Assembly (NCBI GenBank): GCA_002723155.1
Contig: PBNO01000003.1
Coordinates: 110,932 to 174,931, forward strand
Direction: 5' to 3'
Source of the DNA: Ponticaulis sp.
Lineage (GTDB): Bacteria > Pseudomonadota > Alphaproteobacteria > Caulobacterales > Hyphomonadaceae
DNA length: 64,000 nucleotides
Shown: piece after piece, positions 33,148 through 42,201 of the stretch
Layout: each line of letters begins with the position of its first letter
Numbering within the stretch: position 1 is the stretch's first letter
Translations under genes and position numbers: made by a program
The notes under the pieces: model-generated
Databases searched by the model: none
Told to the model about the DNA's origin: nothing
The model's input: the letters and a program-made list of their open reading frames with translations, nothing else

Positions 33148-34814
33148 GCTTCGGCCTCAGCTTCACCCTCACCTTCATCGGCTTCTGCGTCTTCGACCTT
33201 GAGCGGCAGGCGCACGCGCGCCGTAGTGCCCTCACCTTCAGCGCTTTCAAAGCGGACATCGCCGCCCAGCGCTTCAGACAGCATCATGACGATGGATAGG
33301 CCAAGGCCCGTGCCCGGACGATGACGGGCATTTTCGCCCTGAAAGAATGGCTCGCCGAGACGGGCGAGTTCCTCTTCCGGAAGGCCTTCACCCTCATCGC
33401 TGACCGAGACAATGGCAAAACCATCATCCGTCGTGACGGTCAGGGAGACCTGCCCTTGTGGCGGCGAGTATTTCACCGCGTTAGAAAGCAGGTTCAGGAA
33501 GATCTGGCGCATGGCTTTGCGGTCTGCATAGACCGGCACGCCGTCCTGCGGTGCATCCAGCTTCAACGTCATGCCGGCTTCTTCAGCCTGCCAGCGGATC
33601 AGGTCCAGCGCGTCTTCGGCTTCCATGACGACATCAAGGTCTTCAGGTTCGAGACGCAGGCGACCGGAACGGCCCTTAGCAGCGGTCATCAGGTCATCAA
33701 CGAGCAGCCCCAGATGTTCAGCGCCCTGTTTGATGCTGCGCGCAAACCCTTTGTACGGCTCGGTCACAGGGCCAGCGCGTTCGGACAGAATGAGATCAGA
33801 ATAGCCGCTGACAGGGTTCAGCATGTTGCGAAGTTCGTGGCCAAGGCTGGCAATCCAGACGGCTTCATCGCTGAGGCGCGGCGCGTCAGTTTCTGCTGGC
33901 AGAGCCTCTTGCTCCGGAGCAGCTTCAACGGCGGCGACAGGTTCCGCAGGCTTGACCGCACGCGGCTTGTACTGGGTCAGAACGAGGCGATAACCGTCAC
34001 GTGTCGCGCGCAGGTCGACATGGACATTATCCTGCGTCTCGACTTTCAGCTCCGGCACATCATTGTCTTCAATGCCACGAATTGCGTCGTAAGGGGCCTC
34101 AAAGAAATCAGCCATGCTCGCGTGACCAATGTCATTGGCGCTCATACCCGGTAAGAGACGCAGATCGCCCACCCAGGAACGCACCTTGCGACGCGGATCG
34201 AGACTAATCACGAGCACAGGCGTGTCGGTCAGTGTTGCGACCCAGCGGTCGATTTCCTGATTTTTACCGCGGCGTTCGTTAATCACGCCACCAGCAGATG
34301 CCGCGAATACGCCAACCTGCAGAACGCTCACCAGCGCGCCAAGTCCGATCAGCGCGCCAGCATTCTCAAGCGATGGCATTGCCGCGCCAGAGAAAGAAAT
34401 CGCAGCGATCGACAGATATCCAATTCCGGCAAAAATGCTGGCCTCAATGCCAAGACGGAACCGGCCCAGAGACAAAGCGTGCAACGGGCCAAGCGCCAGC
34501 ATGACCACGAGCGGAGAGCTCGCACCGCCCGTCATCAGGACGCAAATGAGCCCGACAATGATCCACGCGAAGACAATCCAGATGTCATGCGCTTCACGTG
34601 CAGCGCGTGTTCCGATGATCAGATGAACGACGGACGGCAACGACACAAGCGCCAATGTCGCGCCAACGACTGTTGCGGGCACGCCTGTAAAAAATCCTGC
34701 AATTGCTACAGCAAGGCTGAGACCGAGCCATAGGACGCTGGCCAGCATTGGCGACACCCGTAACTCCTGTCCCCCGGTTTTATCATTTATTGACAGTATC
34801 TGATCTGTAAACAC
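33144..34814 (-). CDS. Membrane histidine kinase with PAS-like domain
   Basis: This 556-aa protein has six or seven N-terminal helices (residues ~24-177), a PAS-like region (~185-285), a low-complexity Ala/Glu linker, then HisKA with the H-box SLGHELRNMLNPVSGYSD (His326) and a HATPase domain (N-box QIFLNLLSNAVKYS, G1 DEGEGLP, G2 GTGLGLSI). The C-terminus is Glu/Ala-rich. The frame begins with GTG and AGAGG 7 nt upstream; the next ATG is 66 nt inside. No response regulator is adjacent, so the partner is elsewhere. Confidence 0.92.
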   Translation of the reverse strand: MFTDQILSINDKTGGQELRVSPMLASVLWLGLSLAVAIAGFFTGVPATVVGATLALVSLPSVVHLIIGTRAAREAHDIWIVFAWIIVGLICVLMTGGASSPLVVMLALGPLHALSLGRFRLGIEASIFAGIGYLSIAAISFSGAAMPSLENAGALIGLGALVSVLQVGVFAASAGGVINERRGKNQEIDRWVATLTDTPVLVISLDPRRKVRSWVGDLRLLPGMSANDIGHASMADFFEAPYDAIRGIEDNDVPELKVETQDNVHVDLRATRDGYRLVLTQYKPRAVKPAEPVAAVEAAPEQEALPAETDAPRLSDEAVWIASLGHELRNMLNPVSGYSDLILSERAGPVTEPYKGFARSIKQGAEHLGLLVDDLMTAAKGRSGRLRLEPEDLDVVMEAEDALDLIRWQAEEAGMTLKLDAPQDGVPVYADRKAMRQIFLNLLSNAVKYSPPQGQVSLTVTTDDGFAIVSVSDEGEGLPEEELARLGEPFFQGENARHRPGTGLGLSIVMMLSEALGGDVRFESAEGEGTTARVRLPLKVEDAEADEGEGEAEAEA

Positions 34815-34915
34815 GGGTTAACCTCTGTTACACGTATCTAAACGACAATTGAGGCCATATCGTGCTTCGCTGGTTGTAAGCACCCAGGCCGCGTTGATTA
34901 TCGGGGGAGTCGCCC

Positions 34916-36094
34916 ATGTGTTTAAGATACCTTATGTCAGGTCTCGCTTCAGGCATTCTCCTGCTTGCGTGTCAGACCTCTTATGCAGATGACACAGATT
35001 CGCCTTCTGAGCAGCAGGTTTCCCCTGAGAGTGGTAATTCTAATTCGGGAATTCGCCTCCCTTTCTTCGGCCGCAGCAATGATACTGAAGAAACCGAAAC
35101 AGAGGCCGAACCGCCTGTAGCAGAAGCAGCTCCTGACGCCATTGTCACAGAGTCAGCACCCGTAGCGCCGCCTGCGCCTGAACCTGATCTTCTGTCTCAG
35201 GCGGCTATCGCCTATGGCAGCTTCCACACAGACGTCTCTACTTACAATCGCGACTTCAATTCCAGCGATGAAGTCCAGACTGCGCTTGATGCGCTCGGCT
35301 CTCACAATCCGCAAAGCCTCGCTTCGGGCTGGCTGGCCTATTCGGCTATGCTGGCGTCTCAGTCAGAAGTCTTCGAGGAAGGCGTTCTGCAGGCGCGTGA
35401 CGCATTTGGCCGTGAACGTTTCCTGATGGGCATGCGCAACGACCCGTCCTATGCGCTCTCCATTCGCGGCGCAGACCATGCCATGTCCTACGTGCTTGGC
35501 GCGAGCGACTCTGATGCCCGCCGTATCGATGAAGTCGGCGAGAATATGCGCGAGCAGGCTTACTCCCTGCAGCAGCTCGGCTGGGCACGTGCCCGCCTTC
35601 CAGGTCTTCCGGCAGATGATGCCCGCGCGCTGCGCGAGGCGGCTGCAATCGGTCGTCCGCAATCTGTTGCTGTACAATCCCTTCTGCTGGGCCCGAACGC
35701 TGAAGCGGCTCTCGCCAATGCGAGCTTCCTTGGCGGCTCATCCTCCATCTGGGATGCGATGACGGCCAGCGGCACAGATATTCGCCTTCCAGGCTTTGGC
35801 GCACGCCCGGCGACCGTCACACGCGGTCAGTACCGCGTCGCCAGCGATCACCGTCGCACAGGGGGCAATATCGCGACGCTCGCAGCGCTGCGATATATGG
35901 ACGAGACCGAGACACAGAACGAGTTTGTCGCCTCGGCGCTGAACGATCCGCAGACACAAGGCTGTTTTGAAGAAGCCCAGCTGAACCTGCTTCAGTGCGT
36001 GTCAGCCTCGCGTAACGTGTTCGAACGTCCATTCTGTATCGGCGTCCACGCGCTGAAAGACGTTGGTACCTGCGTCGGCAGCCTCGCCGAATAA
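34916..36094 (+). CDS. Exported conserved hypothetical protein
   Basis: This 392-aa protein has a signal with a possible lipobox (LLLAC at residue ~19). A Glu/Pro/Ala-rich low-complexity linker (residues ~25-90) leads to a helical domain rich in Ala and Leu. Four Cys near the C-terminus (TQGCFEEAQLNLLQC, PFCIGVH, GTCVG) could form two disulfides. No named family is recognised. It is divergent from the histidine kinase and 59 nt upstream of sufE. Confidence 0.7.
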   Translation: MCLRYLMSGLASGILLLACQTSYADDTDSPSEQQVSPESGNSNSGIRLPFFGRSNDTEETETEAEPPVAEAAPDAIVTESAPVAPPAPEPDLLSQAAIAYGSFHTDVSTYNRDFNSSDEVQTALDALGSHNPQSLASGWLAYSAMLASQSEVFEEGVLQARDAFGRERFLMGMRNDPSYALSIRGADHAMSYVLGASDSDARRIDEVGENMREQAYSLQQLGWARARLPGLPADDARALREAAAIGRPQSVAVQSLLLGPNAEAALANASFLGGSSSIWDAMTASGTDIRLPGFGARPATVTRGQYRVASDHRRTGGNIATLAALRYMDETETQNEFVASALNDPQTQGCFEEAQLNLLQCVSASRNVFERPFCIGVHALKDVGTCVGSLAE

Positions 36095-36153
36095 GACGGT
36101 TTTTCTCCGCCGCCCCCTTTCCTTTTGCGGCGGAATAGCCCATCTGGCGAGCT

Positions 36154-36573
36154 ATGAGCGTACAGACACAAGCAGACGAAATCCGTGACACCTTCGCCTT
36201 CCTCGATGATTGGGAAGCGCGCTATGAACACATTATCGATCTTGGCAAATCCCTGCCGGCCATGTCCGCAGACGATATGCAGGATGTCTACAAGGTTCCG
36301 GGCTGCGCCAGCCAGGTCTGGATTGTCCCTGAAGAGGGTGCAGACAGTGTTGTGAGCTTCCGCGCAGGATCAGATGCCATTCTGGTGTCCGGCCTGATCG
36401 CGCTTCTGGCTGAGCTGTTCAACAATCAGCCTGGCTCTGAAATTCTTGAGTTCGACGCGCCAGCCTTCTTTTCCGAAATCGGCCTCGATGAAGCGCTGAG
36501 TGCGCAACGCGCCAACGGTTTGCGCTCTATGCTCGGACGTATCCAGAACCTTGCCCGCGCGCAGGCTGAATAG
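36154..36573 (+). CDS. sufE: Sulfur acceptor protein SufE
   Basis: This 139-aa protein accepts persulfide sulfur from SufS for Fe-S cluster assembly. The motif KVPGCASQVWI carries the acceptor cysteine (Cys51), preceded by RYEHIIDLGKSLP. FSEIGLDEALSAQRANGLRSMLGRI is the conserved C-terminal helix. Length is as expected. The remaining suf genes are not in the window. Its end overlaps the convergent DnaA-IV gene by 47 nt. Confidence 0.95.
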   Translation: MSVQTQADEIRDTFAFLDDWEARYEHIIDLGKSLPAMSADDMQDVYKVPGCASQVWIVPEEGADSVVSFRAGSDAILVSGLIALLAELFNNQPGSEILEFDAPAFFSEIGLDEALSAQRANGLRSMLGRIQNLARAQAE

Positions 36574-36928
36574 CGCTCGACTGCCACATACCGCGCAGGA
36601 CACGCCCTGTCAGAGGGGAGAGGCCGGTTACAGCCCGCAATGCGCCTTCCAGGTCGCTGAGCCAGTCATCGAACTCAAGCTCGTCGCGTAAATCCTCAAT
36701 CTGGTGGACGGCATGGGCGACCGTTGATTTATCACGGCCGAATATCTCTCCCACCTGAGCGAGCGAGAGCGAACAGCATGTATGCGCCAGATACATCGCC
36801 ACCTGCCTTGCGCGCGCAACAGATGTCACCCCGCGCGTTTCCATTAAAAGCTCATCAGAGGTCAGCCCCGTCACGCTGCCGACAATGCCAGTTATCAGCC
36901 GCGCTGTGTTTGTAAGTTCAGAAGCCAT
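36527..36928 (-). CDS. Stand-alone DnaA domain IV (DNA-binding) protein
   Basis: This 133-aa protein matches only the DnaA C-terminal DNA-binding domain: RGVTSVARARQVAMYLAHTC, LSLAQVGEIFGRDKSTVAHAVHQIEDL (residues ~32-80). The DnaA signature core GxDKSTVxHAV matches, including the Thr-Val-x-His recognition helix that reads DnaA boxes. The AAA+ domain is absent, so it cannot act as an initiator itself; it may bind DnaA-box-like sites as a regulator. An AGAGTG-N7-CACTCT palindrome lies 25 nt upstream of the start. Confidence 0.85.
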   Translation of the reverse strand: MASELTNTARLITGIVGSVTGLTSDELLMETRGVTSVARARQVAMYLAHTCCSLSLAQVGEIFGRDKSTVAHAVHQIEDLRDELEFDDWLSDLEGALRAVTGLSPLTGRVLRGMWQSSAIQPARGQGSGYVRA

Positions 36929-36952
36929 ATCCCACCACGTTTTTATAGGTTC

Positions 36953-36971
36953 AGAGTGATGACCACACTCT
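36953..36971. promoter_or_regulatory. Palindrome upstream of the DnaA-IV gene
   Basis: AGAGTG-N7-CACTCT is a perfect 6-bp inverted repeat in the promoter region 25 nt before the start. No TTATCCACA-type box was seen here. It is a candidate operator for an unknown factor. Confidence 0.4.
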
Positions 36972-37088
36972 AAGCCTTATTTTCTAAAGTAGGATTATAT
37001 TCCTTTCCTGTGTCATAAGTCTTTATGAAAACACCCTCTCCTCAACAGGAAAGGGTGTCAGAATAAATCATGATCCGTCGGGTCGTTG

Positions 37089-37604
37089 TCAGAGGGCGCT
37101 TTCGTGGACGGCCATGGGGGAACGCACCATATCGGCTGTCACCACCATAACTTCACGAAGCACGCCCTCGCCTTTTTCGTCGAACTGAATTCGGTCGAAA
37201 CAAAGGATCTGCTGACGCCCGTCTGCAACAGGCTCCAGAGGCAATCGCATCCAGTGGTGGGCACGGCGATGGCCAACCGGCGTCACACCGAATACAGGCG
37301 AGCGGGTCGCGCGGCAGCGTCTCAATGCGCCATCCCACGGGAGATCGCCCCCGCATTCGTCGGACACCATGCGACCGCGCACTTCGTACCCAAGTACCTC
37401 TTTAAGTCCTTCGCCGGTCAGTCTGAACTTGAAGTCGTCATCAATCTGATATTCCAGAATAGATACGTGCTTCAGATAGTTCCGCATGCCGTCAGGGCCG
37501 AGTTCTGCACGTGTTGGCAGCCGGTCTGGTCGGCAATACGTCGACCAGTACTTAAGAAGCTTGGCCTGGTCTGAAGATAGAACCTGCTTAAGTCTCTGAT
37601 CCAT
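37089..37604 (-). CDS. PAS-domain protein (PAS_5-like)
   Basis: This 171-aa protein has features of the alphaproteobacterial PAS_5 family: LLKYWSTYCRPDRLPTRAELGPDGMRNYLKHVSILEY, FKFRLTGEGLKEVLGYEVRGR and HHWMRLPLEPVADGRQQILCF. The single domain fills the protein; no output domain is present. It may bind a ligand and act through protein contacts. It stands between the DnaA-IV gene and mucR, all on the minus strand but separated by >100 nt, so it is probably transcribed alone. Confidence 0.8.
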   Translation of the reverse strand: MDQRLKQVLSSDQAKLLKYWSTYCRPDRLPTRAELGPDGMRNYLKHVSILEYQIDDDFKFRLTGEGLKEVLGYEVRGRMVSDECGGDLPWDGALRRCRATRSPVFGVTPVGHRRAHHWMRLPLEPVADGRQQILCFDRIQFDEKGEGVLREVMVVTADMVRSPMAVHESAL

Positions 37605-37743
37605 AACTTGCTCGTGTGTTTTACCGATATAGTTAACATCGGTTAATTCGAATCACCCGCCAAGCCTTAATTCAACCTTTATTCACTTTTTCTTGTGTTT
37701 TCTTGTTTCGCAAGCGAAACGATGAGCAACTACTGACTCTATA

Positions 37744-38172
37744 TTAGCCTTTAGTTTGCCCAAGCCCCATTTTCTTTGCGAGTTCCGAGCGCTGCTTTGC
37801 GTAGTTTGGCGCAACCATCGGGTAATCCGCAGGCAGGCCCCACTTCTCACGGTACTCTTCCGGAGACAGGTTGTATTTGGAACGCAGGTGGCGTTTCAGT
37901 GATTTGAAGCGCTTACCATCTTCCAGGCAAACCAGATAGTCCGGCGTGATGGATTTTCGCACTGACACAGCTGGCGTGACTTCTTTCGGCGCCTCGCTAG
38001 GTGTCACTGAAGACAGATCGCGAATAGTCGCATGAACCCGCTCGATTACATTCGGCAGATCATTGGCTTGCACTGGATTGTTACTCACATATGCAGCGAC
38101 GACATCAGAGGTCATCTGAATAATCTGCGCATGCATGTCAGAATCTAAGTCATGGCTTAGAGTTGACGTCAT
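37744..38172 (-). CDS. mucR: MucR/Ros family zinc-finger regulator
   Basis: This 142-aa protein has the Ros/MucR prokaryotic zinc-finger region: ITPDYLVCLEDGKRFKSLKRHLRSKYNLSPEEYREKWGLP, with YPMVAPNYAKQRSELAKKMGLG after it. The family binds AT-rich promoters and often represses exopolysaccharide, motility and cell-cycle genes in alphaproteobacteria; it typically autoregulates. GGGGAGG lies close to the ATG. The upstream region (38173-38570) is AT-rich and contains a long palindrome, which fits with that mode of binding. Confidence 0.95.
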   Translation of the reverse strand: MTSTLSHDLDSDMHAQIIQMTSDVVAAYVSNNPVQANDLPNVIERVHATIRDLSSVTPSEAPKEVTPAVSVRKSITPDYLVCLEDGKRFKSLKRHLRSKYNLSPEEYREKWGLPADYPMVAPNYAKQRSELAKKMGLGQTKG

Positions 38173-38570
38173 TGTAGCCTCCCCGAGCCCCTTATGGGGT
38201 CTGTTTTATGCTTTATAGCTTTGTTTGTAGCTGAGTATAATTGTCGAAACAGATTTGAAATCAAGATTAAACATTACGATAGAGCCAATTATTATACATA
38301 AGGCCTCTATTCAAGGAATATTTAGCGCTTCATTGCACCGCACAACCGCGGAAGGTGAATGAATACTTATACTATGCAAAATATATCGTTTTTCATAACT
38401 TGATATTCCAAAACGATATAACAGATATCCACTTGGCGTGGCGCGTTTTTGCTATGCAACACGCAGCAAAACCTAGGCGGTTCCTGCATTTCCCTGCATT
38501 TACAACATCGTCCATCGAGCGCGATGGGCGTAAATCCCGCCTTAGTCCGAGGTTTATCTGGCATTGCAGC
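38173..38570. promoter_or_regulatory. AT-rich region upstream of mucR with long palindrome
   Basis: No convincing gene is seen. TATATCGTTTT and AAAACGATATA (38382-38392 and 38410-38420) form a perfect 11-bp inverted repeat with a 17-nt spacer. A second pair, TTTTGCT and AGCAAAA (38447-38453 and 38465-38471), lies beside it. The arrangement could be protein-binding or, since it is 210 nt from mucR, a separate transcript hairpin. Confidence 0.45.
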
Positions 38571-38596
38571 AAAAAGGCCGCCCGGAGGCGGCCTTT
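38571..38596 (-). terminator. Rho-independent terminator of the Mrp operon
   Basis: AAAGGCCGCC and GGCGGCCTTT form a 10-bp stem with loop CGGA, with a T5 run on the minus strand. It lies 27 nt past the last Mrp gene. Confidence 0.9.
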
Positions 38597-38622
38597 CGCG
38601 TAATACTACGATTATTCAGCTA

Positions 38623-40410
38623 TCAATGCGGACCGACGATGAGCGCCAGAACCATGACGATTGCGAGGACAATACTTGTCCAGATCGCCATGCCAGCAGA
38701 TAGCGGACCGCGGCTCAGCTCACCCTGCGGGCTGAAGGTCGCTTCGATATGGTTGTAGACGCGGCGGGAGAGACGCAGCGCAGCGCCTGTCATTGCCGGA
38801 CCAGCCTTGTTCCATACCGCACCTGTCCAGACGAGCGCGTGATACAGCGGACGGCGATAAACCCAATCGAAATCGAGCACGACGCCGCGTTTCTCAGGCG
38901 GGTAAAGCTTCACACGGTTCAGTACGATGAAGGCAAGCGCCGCAAATACCAGCAGCTGCATCTGTGTGAGAACGTGATCCGTGGTCCACAGGCTTTGCTC
39001 CAGATAGACCATCGCTTCATCCCGATACGGCAGCAGGCCGTAAAGGAACTCCGTACCGCCAAGGAACGGGAAGCCGATCCAGATACAGAAGAACGACGCG
39101 ATACCCATAGCGAGCAGCATGTTGAACGGCGCTTCTTTCGGCCGCTTACCGCTATCGTGCGCGAAGAAGGCAAAGAACGGAATCTTGATGCCGGAGTGCT
39201 CCAGAACGCCCGCAGACGCGAACAGCAACATCATCCAGATGATCGTCATATGCTCGTAGCCAACGGCGCTCATGGTCAGGGACTTTGCAACAAATCCTGA
39301 GAAGAGCGGGAAGGCAGAGATCGACGCTGCACCAATGATACAGAAGATCGCTGTAAACGGCATTGTGCGGTAAAGCCCGCCAAGCTCGGTCGCCTTGGTC
39401 GTGCCCACGCGATACATCACAGCGCCCATGCTCATGAAGAGAAGGCCCTTATAGATGATGTGCGCAAAGGCGTGCGCCGCAGCGCCGTTAAGAGCGAGAG
39501 GCGTACCAATACCGATCGCACAGACCATGAAGCCGACCTGGTTGTTCAGCGAGTAAGCCAGAACCTTACGCAGATCGTTCTCGATCACGGCGAAGAAGAC
39601 CGGGAATACGGTCATAATCGCACCGATCCAGATCAGTGAATCCTCACCCGGGAAGAAACGCCACAGCGCATAGACTGCAAGCTTGGTTGTGAAGGCAGAC
39701 AAGACCACAGCACCCGTGTGGGTCGCTTTGGAATAGCTGTCCTGCAGCCAGTTATGCAGAAGCGGGAATGCTGCTTTGATACCCAGCGCAACAAAGAGGA
39801 AGATCGCACCCGGATCATCCTGCAGGCTGAGGCCCTCGCCTTCAGAGATAAACGCGTCAAATTCGAGCGTGCCGAACTCACCCATAATGAAGGTCGCGCC
39901 CATGAGCAGCAGAACACCAGACAGGATCTGAATGCCCAGATAGCGCATGCTCGCCTTATAGGCTTCAGGCGTACCGGATTTGAGGATCAGGAAGACGGAC
40001 GAAACGGCCGTGAGCTCCCAGAACACAAACACGGTGATCAGATCGCCAGCGAAAGTCGCAGCAATCGCCGCACCGGCGTAAATCAGCGCCATGGAGTCCT
40101 GCAAAGGATCCTTATTATGGAGCGCAAAGATGGAGTTCACCGTCGCCGCGATCAGGAAGGCAAGACCGAAGACGATAGAGACCCGTTCGACCTGATAGAG
40201 GACGAAGGTCATATCCATCATGTTCAGCGTCGCCAGCGGCTCGCTCAGCGCGCTGTGGAGCACAAGCGCAGCAAGGCCGAGAAGCGGACCACCAATCGTA
40301 ACAACCGCACGCGGGATCTCACCGCGAATGACATAAGCCAGCATACCGGCCAGGATTACGATGAAACCCGGATTGGTATGAGACAGCAGAGACATCAATG
40401 CATCACCCAT
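38623..40410 (-). CDS. Mrp-type antiporter subunit, third NuoL/M/N homologue
   Basis: This 595-aa polytopic protein of the proton-conducting NuoL/M/N family contains FVFWELTAVSSVFLIL (the transport Glu), ALGIKAAFPLLHNWLQDSYSKATHTGAV (the Lys and broken-helix region), and AHAFAHIIYKGLLFMSMGAVM (Lys in the second half). It has a C-terminal extension of ~100 residues with an amphipathic LDFDWVYRRPLYH region often seen in MrpD-like D3 subunits of Mbh/Fpo-like systems. It overlaps its upstream neighbour by 8 nt and is the last gene of the operon. Confidence 0.9.
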   Translation of the reverse strand: MGDALMSLLSHTNPGFIVILAGMLAYVIRGEIPRAVVTIGGPLLGLAALVLHSALSEPLATLNMMDMTFVLYQVERVSIVFGLAFLIAATVNSIFALHNKDPLQDSMALIYAGAAIAATFAGDLITVFVFWELTAVSSVFLILKSGTPEAYKASMRYLGIQILSGVLLLMGATFIMGEFGTLEFDAFISEGEGLSLQDDPGAIFLFVALGIKAAFPLLHNWLQDSYSKATHTGAVVLSAFTTKLAVYALWRFFPGEDSLIWIGAIMTVFPVFFAVIENDLRKVLAYSLNNQVGFMVCAIGIGTPLALNGAAAHAFAHIIYKGLLFMSMGAVMYRVGTTKATELGGLYRTMPFTAIFCIIGAASISAFPLFSGFVAKSLTMSAVGYEHMTIIWMMLLFASAGVLEHSGIKIPFFAFFAHDSGKRPKEAPFNMLLAMGIASFFCIWIGFPFLGGTEFLYGLLPYRDEAMVYLEQSLWTTDHVLTQMQLLVFAALAFIVLNRVKLYPPEKRGVVLDFDWVYRRPLYHALVWTGAVWNKAGPAMTGAALRLSRRVYNHIEATFSPQGELSRGPLSAGMAIWTSIVLAIVMVLALIVGPH

Positions 40411-40726
40411 TGTCGGTCTCCTCTTCCGGCTCGTAATAGTTTTCCGGACGTCCCAGCAGCTTGCGCAGCGGCCAGCCGCTCAGAACCACACCGCCAAAGG
40501 CTGCAAAGCCGAACAGCGCGTAGAACATTTTGAACTCGGCCAGGTGGATATATTCATGGCGGTGGACAAAGAAGTCTGCCAGCGCCAGCCCTGCGGCCAG
40601 AACACCCACGAAGATGAATGTGTAGAGCCCCGCTTTTGGATGGCTCGTCCATCCAAAATAGCGCTCCCCCGAATGCTTTGCAGGACGTGTATCCTGCGTG
40701 TGTTCTTCAGGCGTTATCTCGCTCAT
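40403..40726 (-). CDS. Small membrane protein within Mrp operon
   Basis: This 107-aa protein has two membrane helices (residues ~34-52 and ~67-84) and an acidic tail (YYEPEEETDNG). No catalytic motif is visible. It overlaps both neighbours, so it is part of the operon and may be an accessory assembly subunit. Such a small extra gene is not part of the canonical mrpA-G set. Confidence 0.75.
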   Translation of the reverse strand: MSEITPEEHTQDTRPAKHSGERYFGWTSHPKAGLYTFIFVGVLAAGLALADFFVHRHEYIHLAEFKMFYALFGFAAFGGVVLSGWPLRKLLGRPENYYEPEEETDNG

Positions 40727-42201
40727 GGGCGCGCTCCAAACACTGGTGAAATGAAGTCGGAGATCACATCAACTCCGAAGAAGAGAACGAAACAGCCGGT
40801 CGCGGTAATCGCCAGCGGCAGAACCGTCAGGAATGGCGCACCGCCCGGACGTTTGAAGCCGGCAACTTCCAGCGTGTCTGCGTTAGGCGGCATAAGGCCA
40901 AGCAGAGCAATCGGCAGAAGATAGGCCACGTTCAGAAGCGTTGAGGCAATCAGCACGTAAACCACGTAGATATGGTCGGCATCGACTGCGCCCTGCATCA
41001 GTTCATACTTCGCCCAGCTACCACCAAGCGGCGGAACGCCGATGATAGACAGCGATGCGATCAGGAAGCAGGTAAAGACAATCGGCATGCGACGGCCAAG
41101 ACCGCGCATCTGGCTGATCTCTGTCTTGCCCGTGGCGACGTAAATGGCACCCGCACACATGAAGAGCGTGATCTTCGCCATCGCGTGCATGGCAATCTGG
41201 AGCGCAGCACCCGAAGCGCCAGCTGTGTTCGCCAGCATCGCGCCGACAGTCACATAAGAGAGCTGTGAGACGGTGGAATAAGCCAGCCGTGCTTTCAGAT
41301 TGTCTTTCGTCAGCGCGATGAGCGATGCGACGACAATCGTGAAACAGCCAACCCACATGACGATCTCTGTGCCCGGAAGCGCGGAGAGAAGATCAAGGCC
41401 AAAGATGTAGACCGAGACTTTGAGGATGGTGAACACACCCGCCTTCACAACAGCCACGGCGTGGAGCAGCGCAGACACAGGTGTCGGCGCGACCATCGCG
41501 TTTGGAAGCCAGAAGTGGAATGGCATGAGCGCCGCTTTACCAACACCGAATGCAAAGAGCAGAAGCAGAACGCTGCCAAGCGCCGGACCAACCTTACCCG
41601 CAAGCAGGCCGCCTTCGACAAAGTCGAGGTTACCCGCAATCGCGAACGTCCAGACAACCGCCATGAGGAGGAAGCCGATAGACGTGCCAAGCAGGGTCAG
41701 AAGATAGATGCGCGCGCCGCGGCGGGCATTTTCATCGCCTTTATGGGCAACCAGCGGATAGGTCGAAAGCGTCAGAACCTCATAGAACACAAACAGTGTG
41801 AAGAGGTTACCCGCCATCGCAACGCCCATCGCGCCGAATAGTGCGAGACCGAAGCAGACATAGAAGCGCGTCTGGTTACGTTCGCGGCTTCCACGCATAT
41901 AGCCGATGGAATAGAGCGAATTCAGGATCCAGAGGCCGCTCGCAATCATGGCGAACATGGCCCCAAGCGGTTCCAGCTTGAACGCAAAGGTCAGGCCGAG
42001 CGCAATGTCCGGCGATTCCAGAGCAATTTCCTGCCCCGAACCTGTCCGGATCGCGAGAACCGTACACAGGATGAAGAGCGCGCCCGCACCAACCAGCGTC
42101 GCGGCTTCGCGAACATCCGGAATGCTGTTGAGCGCCAGAACCGCGCCAGCAACCAGCAGCGGAACAAGCAGGATAAGGGAAATCAGAAGCTCATTGCTCA
42201 T
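40723..42201 (-). CDS. Mrp-type antiporter subunit, second NuoL/M/N homologue (MrpD-like)
   Basis: This 492-aa protein shows FVFYEVLTLSTYPLVAHKGDENA (transport Glu region), ALMPFHFWLPNAMVAPTPVSALLHAVAVVKAG (quinone-fold TM7-8 motif) and AMAKITLFMCAGAI with the C-half lysine. It is a proton-translocating subunit closest to MrpD/NuoN-like members. It overlaps genes on both sides by 4 nt. Confidence 0.92.
   Translation of the reverse strand: MSNELLISLILLVPLLVAGAVLALNSIPDVREAATLVGAGALFILCTVLAIRTGSGQEIALESPDIALGLTFAFKLEPLGAMFAMIASGLWILNSLYSIGYMRGSRERNQTRFYVCFGLALFGAMGVAMAGNLFTLFVFYEVLTLSTYPLVAHKGDENARRGARIYLLTLLGTSIGFLLMAVVWTFAIAGNLDFVEGGLLAGKVGPALGSVLLLLFAFGVGKAALMPFHFWLPNAMVAPTPVSALLHAVAVVKAGVFTILKVSVYIFGLDLLSALPGTEIVMWVGCFTIVVASLIALTKDNLKARLAYSTVSQLSYVTVGAMLANTAGASGAALQIAMHAMAKITLFMCAGAIYVATGKTEISQMRGLGRRMPIVFTCFLIASLSIIGVPPLGGSWAKYELMQGAVDADHIYVVYVLIASTLLNVAYLLPIALLGLMPPNADTLEVAGFKRPGGAPFLTVLPLAITATGCFVLFFGVDVISDFISPVFGARP

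Noticed and set aside
37633..37646. CtrA-type binding site TTAA-N6-TTAA upstream of the PAS gene
   Set aside because: The spacing is 6 rather than 7 nt and the flanking bases do not match the consensus; it is not convincing.
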